Source: Gigaspora margarita
Lineage: Eukaryota > Glomeromycota > Glomeromycetes > Diversisporales > Gigasporaceae
Reading direction: 5' to 3'
Length of the DNA: 64,000 bases
Assembly: GCA_009809945.1 (NCBI GenBank)
Contig: WTPW01000582.1
Span: 1-64,000 of the forward strand
Both the position numbers and the translations under genes were made by a program. The notes below the pieces were generated by a model that had not been told where the DNA came from, made no database searches, and saw nothing but the letters and a program-made list of their open reading frames with translations. Positions 22,886 to 34,164 of the stretch are shown here, in pieces; within the stretch, counting starts at the first letter, position 1; each line of letters starts with the position of its first letter.

Positions 22886-23911
22886 TGGTGCGCCAAGTCA
22901 CTTCTCATCAAATGCACCAAATTTGGCTAGATATATTCAAGGTATGCCAAATTTGGCTAGATATATCCAAGATGCACCAAATTTAGATTTGGCTATATAT
23001 AAAAATTTGTAACTCAGCTTATATTTTTTAAAAAATTTTATTTTACCGTTGAACATAAAAATCAAAAGTCAATTAATAAAAAGTTCTCCAATACTTATGA
23101 AAATTTTGTAAGTGTATTTTGATCTGCTGAATAAGGTTACTTAATCGACTTTAATCGATTTGCTTAGTAAAATTTAGACTTTACTATGTAGCAACGTTTG
23201 TCAATTGTGGGGCGAATATATTTTTTTAAAAAACCTTAATATTTCTGTCAAACGTAAAAATTAAAGTCAACTAATAAAAATTCTCTAATACTTATAAAAC
23301 TTTTATAATAAGTGTATTTTGATCTGTTGAATAAGGTTACTTAATCGATTTTTTTTCGATTTGCTTAGTAAAATTTAGACTTTACTATGTAGCAATATTT
23401 GTCAATTGTGGGGTGAATATATTTTTTTAAAAAATCTTAATTTTTCTGTCGAACGTAAAAATCAAAAGTTAATTAATAAAAAATTCTTCAATGCTTATGA
23501 AAATTTTGTCTTAAGTGTATTTTGATCTGCTAAATAAGGTTACTTAATCGATTTATTACGATTTGCTTAGTAAAATTTAGACTTTACTATGTAGCAACTT
23601 TTGTCAATTATCAGTTTCACACCAATTTTATGTAGATCGAATATATGTGATGCCAATTTTGATATAAATTATATGTAACAACAAGGCGCCAATTTTATAG
23701 CTCACATAATATATTGTATAAATTTTTTAAATTTTAATGCCATATAATTTTGATATTTGGACTTTTTAAAAAATTTTAACCGATAAGTTTGATAGAGCCA
23801 AAGATAAAGATTTATTTTTATCAGTTAATTATTAAATAAATCTAAGGATTTTATAGTTATTAGATTTTAAAAATGCAATCAGAATTTGATGAGAAGTGAC
23901 TTGGCGCACCA
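22886..23911. mobile_element. Tc1/mariner-type TIR element with three internal ~190-bp repeats
   Basis: Perfect inverted ends of about 27 bp (TGGTGCGCCAAGTCACTTCT and onwards), with TA at 22,884-22,885 and 23,912-23,913. Inside are three direct copies of a block of about 190 bp (about 23,030-23,215, 23,220-23,410, 23,420-23,620). Each holds GTGTATTTTGATCTG, AAGGTTACTTAATCGA, and TAGACTTTACTATGTAGCAA. Near the left end GCCAAATTTGGCTAGATATAT-like sequence (under 20 bp core GCCAAATTTGGCTAGATA) repeats. No ORF. Confidence 0.8.
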
Positions 23912-24046
23912 TAGAACATATTTAAATAGATTTGGTTTTATAAAATGTCCATATGTATATAACAATATTAATAATTTTATTTTACATATTGCATATTATA
24001 AAAAACAATAATATTTATTATATACTGTAATTATAATTAGCTTATA

Positions 24047-24857
24047 GTAGAAAAACCTTTATATCATTGCTCTGTTTGTGAAAAATGCTATAAAACAAAA
24101 GGTGGTTTAAAGCAATATTATACTATTGTTAAAGGCTATAACAAAAATTCTCCTGCTATTTATAAACTTCCTTTAAAAGCTAGTATAGAATTAAAAACAA
24201 TATTTATAAAAATTATTCAAGATCAATTAAAAGCACATTTTACATGTTCAGGTTCACAAAGAGTATTAATGCCTTGTATACTAAGTCAATTTTATAGTGT
24301 ATTCAAAGGTTATATTCATCATCAAGAGTAAGATATTTATTTCAAAGTTACAATGCATATTCTTTGCTTAGTCAAATCTTAAATGATGAACAATAGGGAG
24401 TTAAATACTTTGCCAATGAGCAATGAACTTATGTTACATTTCAACCTTCTCGTGAACAGGCACTAGGATCAATACAAAAAGAAACCAAACCAAAAATTAA
24501 ATAGATTGTAGTAGATTGGTATCAGAAAGTTAAAACTGATATGCATGGACATATGATTTGGGCTGGATATATTAGTTTTAAATTTTTATTTGCAAGGGGT
24601 CATTATTAGCAAGTTATTGCTTCTTAAAGTAAGTAATTAATTATAATTAGCATTCAAATTATCAAACATAGAATATATTAAAAATTATTATTTTATAATT
24701 AAATAAATTGTATAAATAAATTTTATATAAGTAGAAAGATTATATAGAAATTTTCTCTGAAGAAATTACTAATACTTCTTTAAATTGTAAAATTCCTATA
24801 TAGTAATCCCAAAACCCGTTTGTAAATAAATTAGAAACATCAAATAAAATGGCTTGA
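24047..24857 (+). pseudogene. C2H2-finger-type multicopy family, decayed, with intron
   Basis: An open stretch of 94 codons (24,047-24,331) has no ATG. It opens EKPLYHCSVCEKCYKTKGGL, a degenerate C2H2 finger with its histidines lost, and continues through FTCSGSQRVLMPC to FYSVFKGYIHHQE. After a stop and frameshift, coding-like sequence resumes at 24,349 (NAYSLLSQILNDEQ, TYVTFQPSREQALGS, VVDWYQKVKTDMHGHM, GYISFKF), with more stops. A GT-AG intron (24,629-24,734, 106 bp) precedes a last exon-like block (KDYIEIFSEEITNTSLNCK, to 24,857). From memory this matches a C2H2-domain family highly expanded in arbuscular mycorrhizal fungi; function unknown. The retained intron argues against a retrocopy. 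Confidence 0.6.
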
Positions 24858-27153
24858 CATGTTATATGATTTATCTTTCAATTATTGATTACTTTATATT
24901 AATCACTTTTATTAAAATTACATATTGACTTTTATTTTTTAAAAGAATAAAGTATGTTCTTTGACTTATATATAACAAGTAAAGATTGAATTACTTTTAT
25001 TAAAACTGAGATATAAGATGTATAGTTTGTTTGATAAATAAAATTTGAACCTTTCTAAGCCTAAAAAATTGGGCTAGTTTTTAAACTCTTTAACAAGAGA
25101 AAATAAGTTTTAGTACCCAAATCTAATTTTTGATTTTGTAGCTATTATCTTGGAATAGCTAAAAAATTTAAGACTGAATTGATAAATTACTAAAATCAAT
25201 AAGTTACAGCTTTGGCTGATATTAGATAATATTATAAGGAAAAATAGAATATCAGTTTTTATTGATCACTGTTCTTCTGATTGATGATACATCAGGGCTT
25301 TTTATAGTACTGCTATATTGTATACATAATTAATTTTTTAGGAATTTTGTCTAGTATGTCAGTTGCCAAATAGAAGAACTGAATCAGATAAATAATCAAT
25401 AAAAACAAATATTTTAATTTTTCTTAGTATCATTTATGCTTACTGTTCAAGCAGAAATTGTTTTTATTAATACCCAATGCCTTAGGATATTTTTATTACC
25501 AATACACTCTATTTTATTATGTTCTTAGTATTTCAATACATTTTGCTACATTCTTGGTTTTTAACATATTCTGGTATTCATGTTTCATATTTATGTCTAT
25601 TCTGAATTGATTCATGAATCATGAATCAGTATCCATTTACCAATTAAACAAACAAATGAAAAAAATTTAGAAATAATAATAATAAAATAAAATATAAATA
25701 AATAAATAAACATGAATAAAATGAATTAATATATACTTGTCTAAATATTAAATACAAGTTAAATTTTCATATATTAAAAGAATACAATTGAATATTTATA
25801 AGTAATTAATTTTTCAATCCTCGCATAGGTCTAACCTGAATCTAATAACAAAAAAAAACATAAATTTACCTTTTTCCAGGTTTTTTTTATAACAGCCTAG
25901 TGGGTAGCACAGATTATTTTGTAAACTTTTTTAATATAACAAATTTCGTATTCCAAGTTATTTCTATATTGTTTAAGCTTCTGTAAACATTCATTATATC
26001 ATTATAGCAAATTTCACAAGTTATGAAGCTATTTACTTGCAAATCAATAAGGTGTTAAAGAAAATATATAACAAGCAATAAAGATTGATTCAAATATAAT
26101 GAATATAAAAAAAAGAAGTATGAAATAATAAAAGAATTATAATAAAAAAATCAATACAAATATCATTCAAGTTGGTGTAAGTTAACAGTAAGCAGGAAAT
26201 TTCTGAATTTATGCAACTGGTCAGAAGCTGGTTTGGCAGTTATTTAGATAAATTGGAAATAGGCCTAGATTATAGTAGCACATGCTTCAGGTAAGAGTCA
26301 TTACTTAATTGCTCTATTTGGAATTATTTATAACAATATTGTAAAAAGCGAGTTCACACCCAGACCCATCTACCCAGGTAAAATCCTGCTATTTTGCTAT
26401 TATTTAAACTTTATGTCCAGTCAGCCTGCTTTTTGCAGTATAGGAAACCATTAGCTGATGATATATGTTATGATGACTGTTGTTATTTCTGGGAGTATAG
26501 CTGCTTCAATATCTGGCTCTAGTGGTCAAATAAATATCACATGCAGGCAATGATTTTTGATGTAATTATTAATTATCAATAGTTATATCTGTATGTGAAA
26601 ATTGAGAAATAATGTAATTCACAACTTAGTAGAATTAATTTTGGATGTACATGCATAATTAATGGCTTATCCCTGAACTTCATATTTTGCAAAATATTAC
26701 TAATTAGAACAAATCCAGCTTACTTTTAATTGGATAGATCCATTACCCAGATCGACTATTTTTTAAGGCTTGAGCACTGTTCTCTGCACTGTCTATATTA
26801 GGGTTTTGAGCCATAATACTGTAATAAAGTTGCAAGTTATATATGCAAAAAAAAAAATGTATGTATATAGAAAAATGCTAGTTATTCTTACTAAAAAAAC
26901 TAATGAATAAACCTCACTTTTCTACTTTTATAGAGTTTCAGGTAGATTTAGTTGCTACTATTTTGACCATTTTTAAAATCTAATATATCTAAAGTTTTTA
27001 AAACTTAAAAGTATTCAAAAACCTATATGAATTAAAAATTTATAGATATATACAATTAGAATTTTATTCAAATATATGTATATAAAGAATTAAAAATTTA
27101 ATCTAAACTAATAAAAAAAAATATTAATATTACCTTCAAATTAAAAAATGAGA
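24858..27153. other. 2.3-kb AT-rich region without a supported gene
   Basis: There is no convincing ORF on either strand. A short plus-strand stretch near 26,195-26,290 (EISEFMQLVRSWFGSYLDKL, then stop) could be a coding remnant. The palindrome GATTCATGAATCATGAATC lies near 25,610. Nothing else was recognised. Confidence 0.4.
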
Positions 27154-29239
27154 TTATACTATTTTAATCTTTATCGGTTTATTAAAAGAGTAATCATCAT
27201 AAATATAATGAAGGCAACAATTTTCATAATTCATAATTTTATTGATCATACATGTATTTTGATTCAGATTACCCCTATCTTTAAGTGTCTGATAAAAAAA
27301 AAGAGTTGATTCTAGGTGGTTCTTCTTCTCTACTGCAGAACAGGAGAACAAATTTAGCCCAAACTCTTTATGTATTTTTACAAATTCTGGAACATGGTAA
27401 ACTAAAATGTGGATATATAGTGTAATATCAGAAGGTTGATATAAACCTTCTTCGACAATAATATCTTGGTTATTAGAATCAGTAATATTAGGCTTAAGAA
27501 AATATACTTCCCATTCTTTAGCATCTAAAGCAAATTGTGTAAAATTGATATCTGGATTTTTAATAGCACAATATAATTGATCAAATTTGTTTTACAAAAG
27601 TCTAATTTTTTTAGCCTGATTAGTTGGTAAAATTGCTGCCAAATTAAAATTTTGTAGTACTTTAAGTTCATCTAGTCCAAGAAGTGAAGTATATTTCCAT
27701 TTAGTCATTTTCCTAAATTCAAATTTAACTTCGCACTTTTTCATTTTATTACAAATTGTTTCATGCATATCATCATTATATTCACCATTCTGTTCTAATT
27801 CAAAAATAATCAAAGACCATAATCGATCAGTTATTCTAAGCATTATATAAAGTTTATCTGGAACCCAGTGATTTAATGGAATCATTGGAAATAATGGAGC
27901 TTGAATGTGACCAGGATATGCTAAATAATTGGATGCAATTATATTCATATCTTTTCAATTGTCTATAATTGTTTTTTTAAATTGCCTAAGTCAGATTTTT
28001 TGCATTGGCACCAAGGACAAAAATTAATTGAATTTGCTATACTAAAACCTAAATATAAAGCTAAAAACTTCCAATCAGAAGAAAAATATAAATTGATTGA
28101 CTAGTTAATTCCATTTTTATCAGCAAATCCAGATTGTTGTAATTAAATGATCGTGTTGCACTTTTTAATAGTTAATATTTCTCAATAACTGAATATATAA
28201 CTATAGTATGGTAATTATCAGGTAAATATAATTCTTTTTTGATCCAAAATAACAAGAGTTATTATTGCATGATTAATTTTTTTTCTGACATTATGACCAT
28301 TACCAGAGATTCATAAATTAATAACAGGTTTTGAAGAATGAAGAATTTTGTTAGCTACTAAATAAAGATGCATATATAAAAATATCTTTAATACTTTGTT
28401 ATGCAGCTTTTTTAACTAATTGAAATTCTTCATTAACAAAAGATTATCCTGATTAGAAATATTAAATGTTTCAATTGGTATATAATTAGCCATTTTTGAT
28501 ATTAAAATTGTACATTGATAGAAACTACATAATCACTAGGTAAATTAGGTTGCATAGCTGATAAAGCATGATATCCTTCTCTTGATATTTTATATTTATC
28601 AATTATTTGCACTATTGCAAACTCATGTTTGTTTTTTTCTATAATATTCTGAGATCCAAATTCTACTTGAAAAGGTATATTTGCAACTGTATAAGATAAT
28701 TCTTTAAGCGTAACTTGATCATTCAGATGATAATATTCTTTTGCAATTTAATTAAAATCTTTTTAATCTTTTTTGCAACAGTTCTTGCACAAACCTTTTT
28801 AGTAGAAATACTTAGTTCATTAAACTGTTTTAAAGATCTAATATAATTTGATTGTGGTTGATTTTTTTGAATTTGTTTAAGATGGAGACTAAAAAGTAAA
28901 GGACCTAATATTCAACTATTTTTTGACTTTCCTTTGAATTCGTTTATGGCCTAATTATAATTATTAATATACTGTAAATTTAATCTTATAAATATATATA
29001 GTATTATATATATATAATAAAAATAACTAACCCTTTGAATTTTTGTTGCTGCATCACTAGAAAAATGATTTGATATTCAAACAATTGTCTATATATTTAC
29101 TATGACCTTTAATAGTATTTAAGCTTGATGACTTTTCCCATGTTGTAATAATGCTAAAGTTATCTGGAATAGCATAATTTTTAGGTGCCTTTGTATATTT
29201 AAGATCTGATTTAGAAAAAATACCTTTATCATATATCAT
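27154..29239 (-). pseudogene. Multicopy fungal family with ISGxG / FSSDWKFLA / SAVEKKNH motifs, decayed
   Basis: Minus-strand pseudogene with a GT-AG intron (29,031 to 28,951, 81 bp). The first exon (29,239-29,032) reads TTWEKSSSLNTIKGHSKYID. After the intron come STKKVCARTVAKKIK, LNDQVTLKELSYTVA, ISREGYHALSAMQPNLPSDY, then after stops NLxISGNGHNV and ITLVILD, and YFSSDWKFLALYLGFS followed by FCPWCQC. An intact block (27,948-27,592) gives IQAPLFPMIPLNHWVPDKLY. The tail (27,590-27,154) reads HILVYHVPEFVKIHKEFG and FSCSAVEKKNH. I recall this architecture in a large uncharacterised family of mycorrhizal fungi. The D, D and E in ISGDG-like, SSDWK and AVEKKN positions could be a DDE transposase triad (inference); here the first D is N. 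Many stops and shifts make it non-functional. Confidence 0.6.
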
Positions 29240-29980
29240 ATACCAAAAAGTATAAAATTTTGTTTTATATATTATAGGATTATAATGATGTTTTTCATGA
29301 TTAGATAAAGGTTTAGAAAGTTTAATTTTAGATATTATTTGTGATTTTTGACAAAAAGTTTATTGCAATAAAAATATTTATTTCAGTATAACTAAATAGA
29401 ATTAAGATGCGATATTTTAGAGTGTGTTTCAGGGGCATGCTCTTTTAAAAAATTTAAAAAATTTATATATATATTACAAAACCAAAAAAAAAACAAAATT
29501 TTTAGCATTATTATAAAAAATTTCCAAACCATGCTTATATGTCTTTTAATCAAAAAAAAAAGGTTAAATTTTTTTAGACCCTAACTTATACTGATATAGC
29601 TTAGATATATACATATATGTGAATTTTATTGTTACAGTACCGGATGCCTTCTTTAAATCCAGTAAAGTAACAATTACATGGCATCTGAAATCCCTTTCTG
29701 TGGGCGTGAAGTAGTGTGCAAGAGAAAAGTATAGTCTTCTTTATGTCTACAGGGACACTATACACTTCTCTAAAGCAGTTCGATATAAATCAACAATAGA
29801 TAATAGATAGTTTATTAATTTTAACAAGAGGGCTATTCCAAGGTGTCTGTTCCTTAGAAATCCCAAGAGTTTATTAATAATAAGCAGTAGGAGATAAGAG
29901 ATATAAGATAAATATAAAATACAATGTTTGGATCTATCTAAAACTAAGAGAAATATAGAGAGTTTATATAGTTATTGAGC
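29240..29980. other. Spacer with a slightly GC-richer segment
   Basis: 29,640-29,780 is less AT-rich than its surroundings (CAGTACCGGATGCC, TGTGGGCGTGAAG) and could be an old element end. No ORF or repeat partner was seen. Confidence 0.3.
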
Positions 29981-30100
29981 TAAGCGTCACTATGCGTCAT
30001 TATGCATCGCTATGCATCATTATGCATTACTATGCATAGCTATGCATCGCTATGTATCACTATGTGTCACTATGTATCATGGTGCATTGTTTTGCATATT
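29981..30100. repeat. 10-bp minisatellite, 12 units
   Basis: Consecutive decamers of the form TATGCATCRC / TATGCATCAT run in exact 10-bp register; later units drift to TATGTATCAC and TATGTGTCAC. They read as TATGNRTCRY with a strict 10-bp period. Confidence 0.85.
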
Positions 30101-31075
30101 ACAACTTCTAAATACAGTTATTACAAAATTCCCTGATTAATTTCTAATTTTTCAACTAATTTTTACCAAAATTATCAAAACTATTCTATAATAATATATA
30201 TATATTGTACATATGTCAAAAATTATTAAACTGTCAAATTGTTCTACACTGTAATTTTTAAAAATGTTGAGTTACAAAAATATTTCGTACTATATTTGAA
30301 AGCTTACTAAAGCAAATCTTTAGAATTACTACTTCTAGCAAAACCCAATATAATTATATTTGTACCTTTAAATCATTTAAGTGGTCTTGGTCGTACTTAC
30401 AGCCTACTGTAACTATTACTTTTAGCAAATTTTAATTAATATTTCTGTGTCCTATTTTCTGCTTTACTACTTCTAGCAGTATTTGTATCTTTAGCCAATT
30501 TAAATCTACTCATGTATATTTAGCTATACCTATATTATTTATAACTTTTAACTGACTTTTAGAATGCAAATTTTTGTCTTACTTATTCGAATCACTAGAA
30601 TTCTAGTAGCTACTTTTAATGAAACTTAACAAAATTTAGTTTACTAAATTATTATTTATATATTAAATATATGTATATTATTTATATTGTATTTATATGG
30701 TGATAAAATTCATTTTTAATCAATCAAATCAATAAAGTGATATTTGTAATCAAAAAAATAAAAATTTAATATACAGATACAGTATATCACAAAAAAATTT
30801 ATCAAATTATTTATTGTAAGTGAAGCTTTATTTTATTATATACTTTATATAGTAATTTTATCTATTATTTAACATCACCCTTTTTATTAGACACACAACC
30901 TTAGTTCATATTAAATTAAAAATATTATTCACACGTATTTGATCTAAACCAATCTATATCTACTTATTTGACAATTAACTTATATACAAAATGCAGTTAA
31001 AGAATTAAATAAAATCAAATTTTGTATTCTGGATTGTAAAGGTGATTCAATTACTATTGTTTAAATGGTCATACC
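30101..31075. other. AT-rich spacer, nothing recognised
   Basis: About 1 kb with scattered short motifs (CTACTTCTAGCAAAACC-like) but no supported feature. The last part may belong to the gene fragment disrupted by the hAT-type element that follows. Confidence 0.35.
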
Positions 31076-31233
31076 CAGTGTTTAAAATTTAATGTTCTCA
31101 TGGTTCTCAATGAACATTTGAGTTTTTTTAAGTACATTGATATTTAAAAAAAGGTTCTCTTATTTGAGACATTTTATCCTCTTGAAATGTTCTCAAAGAG
31201 AACATTTATAGATTTACTAATAAGAACAATAAA

Positions 31234-31445
31234 TGTCGCAGCTGATGCTGAAATTTGGGGTCGTGATTTGAAAATATATGCCTTGCTAAAATCCACATAT
31301 ACTCTTTAATAATTAATTCTAACCCTAAACCCTAACCAAACTCTAAAAAAAAAGTGGACAAAATTACCCCAAAAAAGTTTTAAAAAATTTGTATCAACAT
31401 AGGTTGAAATTTCAGCATCAGCCGTTTTCAGCATCAGCTACAACA
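31234..31445. mobile_element. MITE (GCTGATGCTGAAA family), 5-bp TSD ATAAA
   Basis: Ends TGTCGCAGCTGATGCTGAAA and its inverse (GCATCAGCTACAACA), flanked by ATAAA on both sides. The interior holds CTAACCCTAAACCCTAACC. A second copy in the opposite orientation lies at 56,685-56,911. Confidence 0.8.
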
Positions 31446-31522
31446 ATAAATTATATAAAATATTTATTAATTTGATAATGTAATTTGATTATGGCAAATT
31501 CTGTATGCATGTATGTACTATA

Positions 31523-31767
31523 TGGGGGACATCAATAGAAAAGGGACAAATTATTTTTAGTAACTTTTTTTAAAATTTTAAATTAAAATATCTTAATAAC
31601 TGCCAAATCAAATTTAATAAATTTTTTTTTGTTTTAATTCTATAACTATATAAAATTAAAATAAAAAAATTTTATTAAATTAGATTAAGTAGTTGTTAAG
31701 TTATTTTAACTTAAAGTTAAAAAAACTTTACTTGAAAACAATTTGTCCCTTTTTAATTGATATCCCT
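31523..31767. mobile_element. Small TA-flanked MITE
   Basis: Inverted ends GGGGGACATCAATAGAAAAG and (inverse of right end) AGGGATATCAATTAAAAAGG, both followed by GACAAATT. The flanks are TATA-type, so a TA duplication is likely. The interior is a degenerate palindrome. Confidence 0.6.
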
Positions 31768-32739
31768 ATATATAGCACATATATTTAATGTTTTACAATA
31801 TGGTAACAAATAAATATTTAAGGAAATAGCCCTTAAAGATTTTTAAAATAAAATTATTCATTAGCTATACAATGTGTTTTTTATATTGAGAGTATCATTA
31901 TTGTGTAAACTTATATATAGATGATTTGGGTTAATGATATGCTAATACTAAGCAAGTAAATAAAAACACAAAGTATTTGTTAGTACAAAGTTTAAATAGT
32001 TAAATAACAAAGTAATTGGATTCTAATTTATTGTATTAACCAATAGTAGCATTAGTAAAATATTATAAAAAGGCTTGTTTTACTATAAGCAATTATAAAA
32101 AGACTTGAAGTTTTAACAAAATTATTAGAAATTAAATTGTATAATACATTGTGTTATGTTGAAAAAATACAAAGAATCATATACAAACTTTAAAAAATTA
32201 TTAATAGATAAGCATGAACTTAGTGTGTAAATTGTAAGTATAGAATTTATTTTCAATTAAGTTATTTTTCTATTAACAATAGAATTCTTTATTATAAATT
32301 ATTTTATTTACTATATTAAACTATTAGTGCATAAGTTATTTATTTATAATCTACTTATTTTAAACTTAAAAGTTAGATATAACTTTAATTCACAATATGT
32401 TAAACTACAAGTGAGTAAGTGCAGTATAAAAAAAGCTTAATTTTCAATTAGCATACCAATAATAGTGAAACTTGATCATATAATTAATTATTATATTATT
32501 GATTTTATTAATTTGAATTAATTTTGTTGTAAATTAATAAATAATATATATCAATATTGTTTGAAGCTAATATAAAATAAACATTCTTTAAAAATTAATG
32601 TTCAATATATTTAATACATAATGAACACTAAAAAGTTTTTGAGAACAATAAAAAGTTTTTGAGAACAATAAAAATTTAAATTATGCTCTTTTGAGAACAT
32701 AACTTTCAATTTGAATTTTAAATACTAGTCATACCTTGT

Positions 32740-32882
32740 AATAGAGTTAGAACCTCAATGATCTAATATATCCAACATAATTTGATCGAACTCAGATTTT
32801 CTAACTTAGTCATTTTCATGAAATATTCAAAAGCCTTCTTTTCATCTTTCTTAATATCAATAACATCTCAAAATTTATAGCC
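32740..32882 (-). pseudogene. Sel1-repeat fragment
   Basis: The minus strand reads GYKF, stop, DVIDIKKDEKKAFEYFMKMT, then KLENLSSIKL. The spacing GYxxxxGI...KDEKKAFEY is that of a Sel1-like (TPR-related) repeat. Proteins with many such repeats are greatly expanded in mycorrhizal fungi. Only about one repeat remains and it carries stops. It directly abuts the right TSD of the hAT-type element, which may have split the gene. Confidence 0.5.
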
Positions 32883-33140
32883 AAGTTAACTAATTATTCA
32901 GAGTTCATTTTTTCATTTTTTTAATGCAACCCGATAGCTTAATCACAGGTTAGTTACAAAAAATTTGACTGTGAGATAGTTAAAGAACAAAAAAATGTAG
33001 AAAAAAAAATACAAATCGCAAAACTTAGAATTTTCTTTAATATATATAGAAATATGTGGTTCAAATTCATATTTTATGCTTTGATCACATGTGCAAGTTA
33101 GTGATACTAATTGAAATTGAAAAATTGCAACTAATAAAAA

Positions 33141-33281
33141 AGTTAACAACTAATCGATTGAAAAATTTTTGGCAACTTATATTAAAATCGAATAAAAATT
33201 GAACAAAAATTGAATAAAAATCGATTAACCGAAAAGTTAACAACTAATCAATTGCAAAATTTTTGGCAATTTGTATTACTA
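33141..33281. repeat. Two direct ~45-bp repeats with ATCGATT motifs
   Basis: GTTAACAACTAATCRATTG followed by AAAATTTTTGGCAAYTT occurs at about 33,141-33,187 and 33,235-33,281. Between them, ATCGAATAAAAATTGAA-type units repeat. Confidence 0.6.
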
Positions 33282-33282
33282 G

Positions 33283-33420
33283 TGCGAGTGATAAATAATT
33301 CGATAAAACCTTTTTCATGCTAATAACAAACACATTGGCTTTTTTAGTACAAGTCGCTGCTATTTCCATTTCAATAAAAGAAGATCCAATAATTGTGAGA
33401 TTTTTTTTCTTTTTTACCAA
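33283..33420 (-). pseudogene. AIF/ferredoxin-reductase-like oxidoreductase fragment
   Basis: The minus strand reads NLTIIGSSFIEMEIAATCTK, then KANVFVISMKKVLSNYLS. This matches the start of the NAD-binding Rossmann fold in AIF-type pyridine nucleotide-disulfide reductases (pattern VVIIGxGFIGMEVAAxL...VTVIxxxxxPF...LG). The glycines expected at GxGxxG are partly replaced. The frame degenerates at both ends, so this is a single exon-sized relic. Confidence 0.55.
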
Positions 33421-33671
33421 TAGCTATAATACCCAATTGTCTTAAATGTGTCTCTGATTAAAAATTAATCAGTATGTATATAAAAAACTTATAATTGTTA
33501 CTTAATTTACATATTTTTAGATTTATATGTAGTTTTTTCCATAAAATTTATTTACTGTTAAATAAAACCTGTCATGCTGTTTAAAGTTATCACTTTATAA
33601 TTATTATCATTTGGTTGAGAGACATTGTCTTCAAGAAGAGTTAGATCAACTTGTTCAAAAGGCATTACTAG

Positions 33672-34156
33672 TAGGGTGACTAGCATGGTTAAACAATTTG
33701 GTATGCCAGTTGGCATGCCATTAGCTAAAATTTATACCATGACCACATTATAGGCATGCTACTAGCATGCTACAATATATTTTATATAAGATTAGCAAAA
33801 TATTTATTGTATATTAATACAGTCAACCTCTATATATGCACAATCTATAAATATATATTTTCTATAATTGCATCTTATTTCTTAGTTCCAACTAATAATA
33901 ACACTTATAATATTGCTCTTTATAAATACACACCCCCTATAAATGCATATTTATAGTTAGTCCCAAAAGGGCGTATATATAGAGTTTGACTGTACATTAC
34001 TTTTTGTCAGCCAATTAAATTATTTAAATAAGTTTAAAATGTAATTTTACTAGTAAAAGCATGCCTAATAGGTTTTAAAAATTTGGTATGCCATGGACAT
34101 GCCATGACCTGGCATGCTACAATGGTATGCCCAAGGGTGGCATACCAGTTACCCTA
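33672..34156. mobile_element. hAT-type MITE, TSD ATTACTAG
   Basis: Ends TAGGGTGACTAGCATGGT and (inverse) TAGGGTAACTGGTATGCC, flanked by ATTACTAG at 33,664-33,671 and 34,157-34,164. Subterminal repeats of GGCATGCYA / TGGTATGCC are frequent near both ends. A pogo-like MITE is inserted in it. Confidence 0.8.
33820..33992. mobile_element. Pogo/mariner-type MITE nested in the hAT MITE
   Basis: Ends CAGTCAACCTCTATATATGC and (inverse) CAGTCAAACTCTATATATAC, flanked by TA (33,818-33,819 and 33,993-33,994). CAGTCAAACTCTATA is the classic terminus of pogo/Fot1-type elements. Length 173 bp. Confidence 0.8.
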
Positions 34157-34164
34157 ATTACTAG

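Larger units (their letters stand above)
31076..32727. mobile_element. 1.65-kb non-autonomous hAT-type element, TSD GTCATACC
   Basis: The left end CAGTGTTTAAAATTTAA mirrors the right end, which read inversely is TAGTATTTAAAATTCAA. GTCATACC flanks the element at 31,068-31,075 and 32,728-32,735. Subterminal TGTTCTCA/TGAGAACA motifs occur at 31,100-31,210 and 32,640-32,700, as in the element at 6,343-10,597: same family. Two MITEs are nested inside. No transposase was found. Confidence 0.75.
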
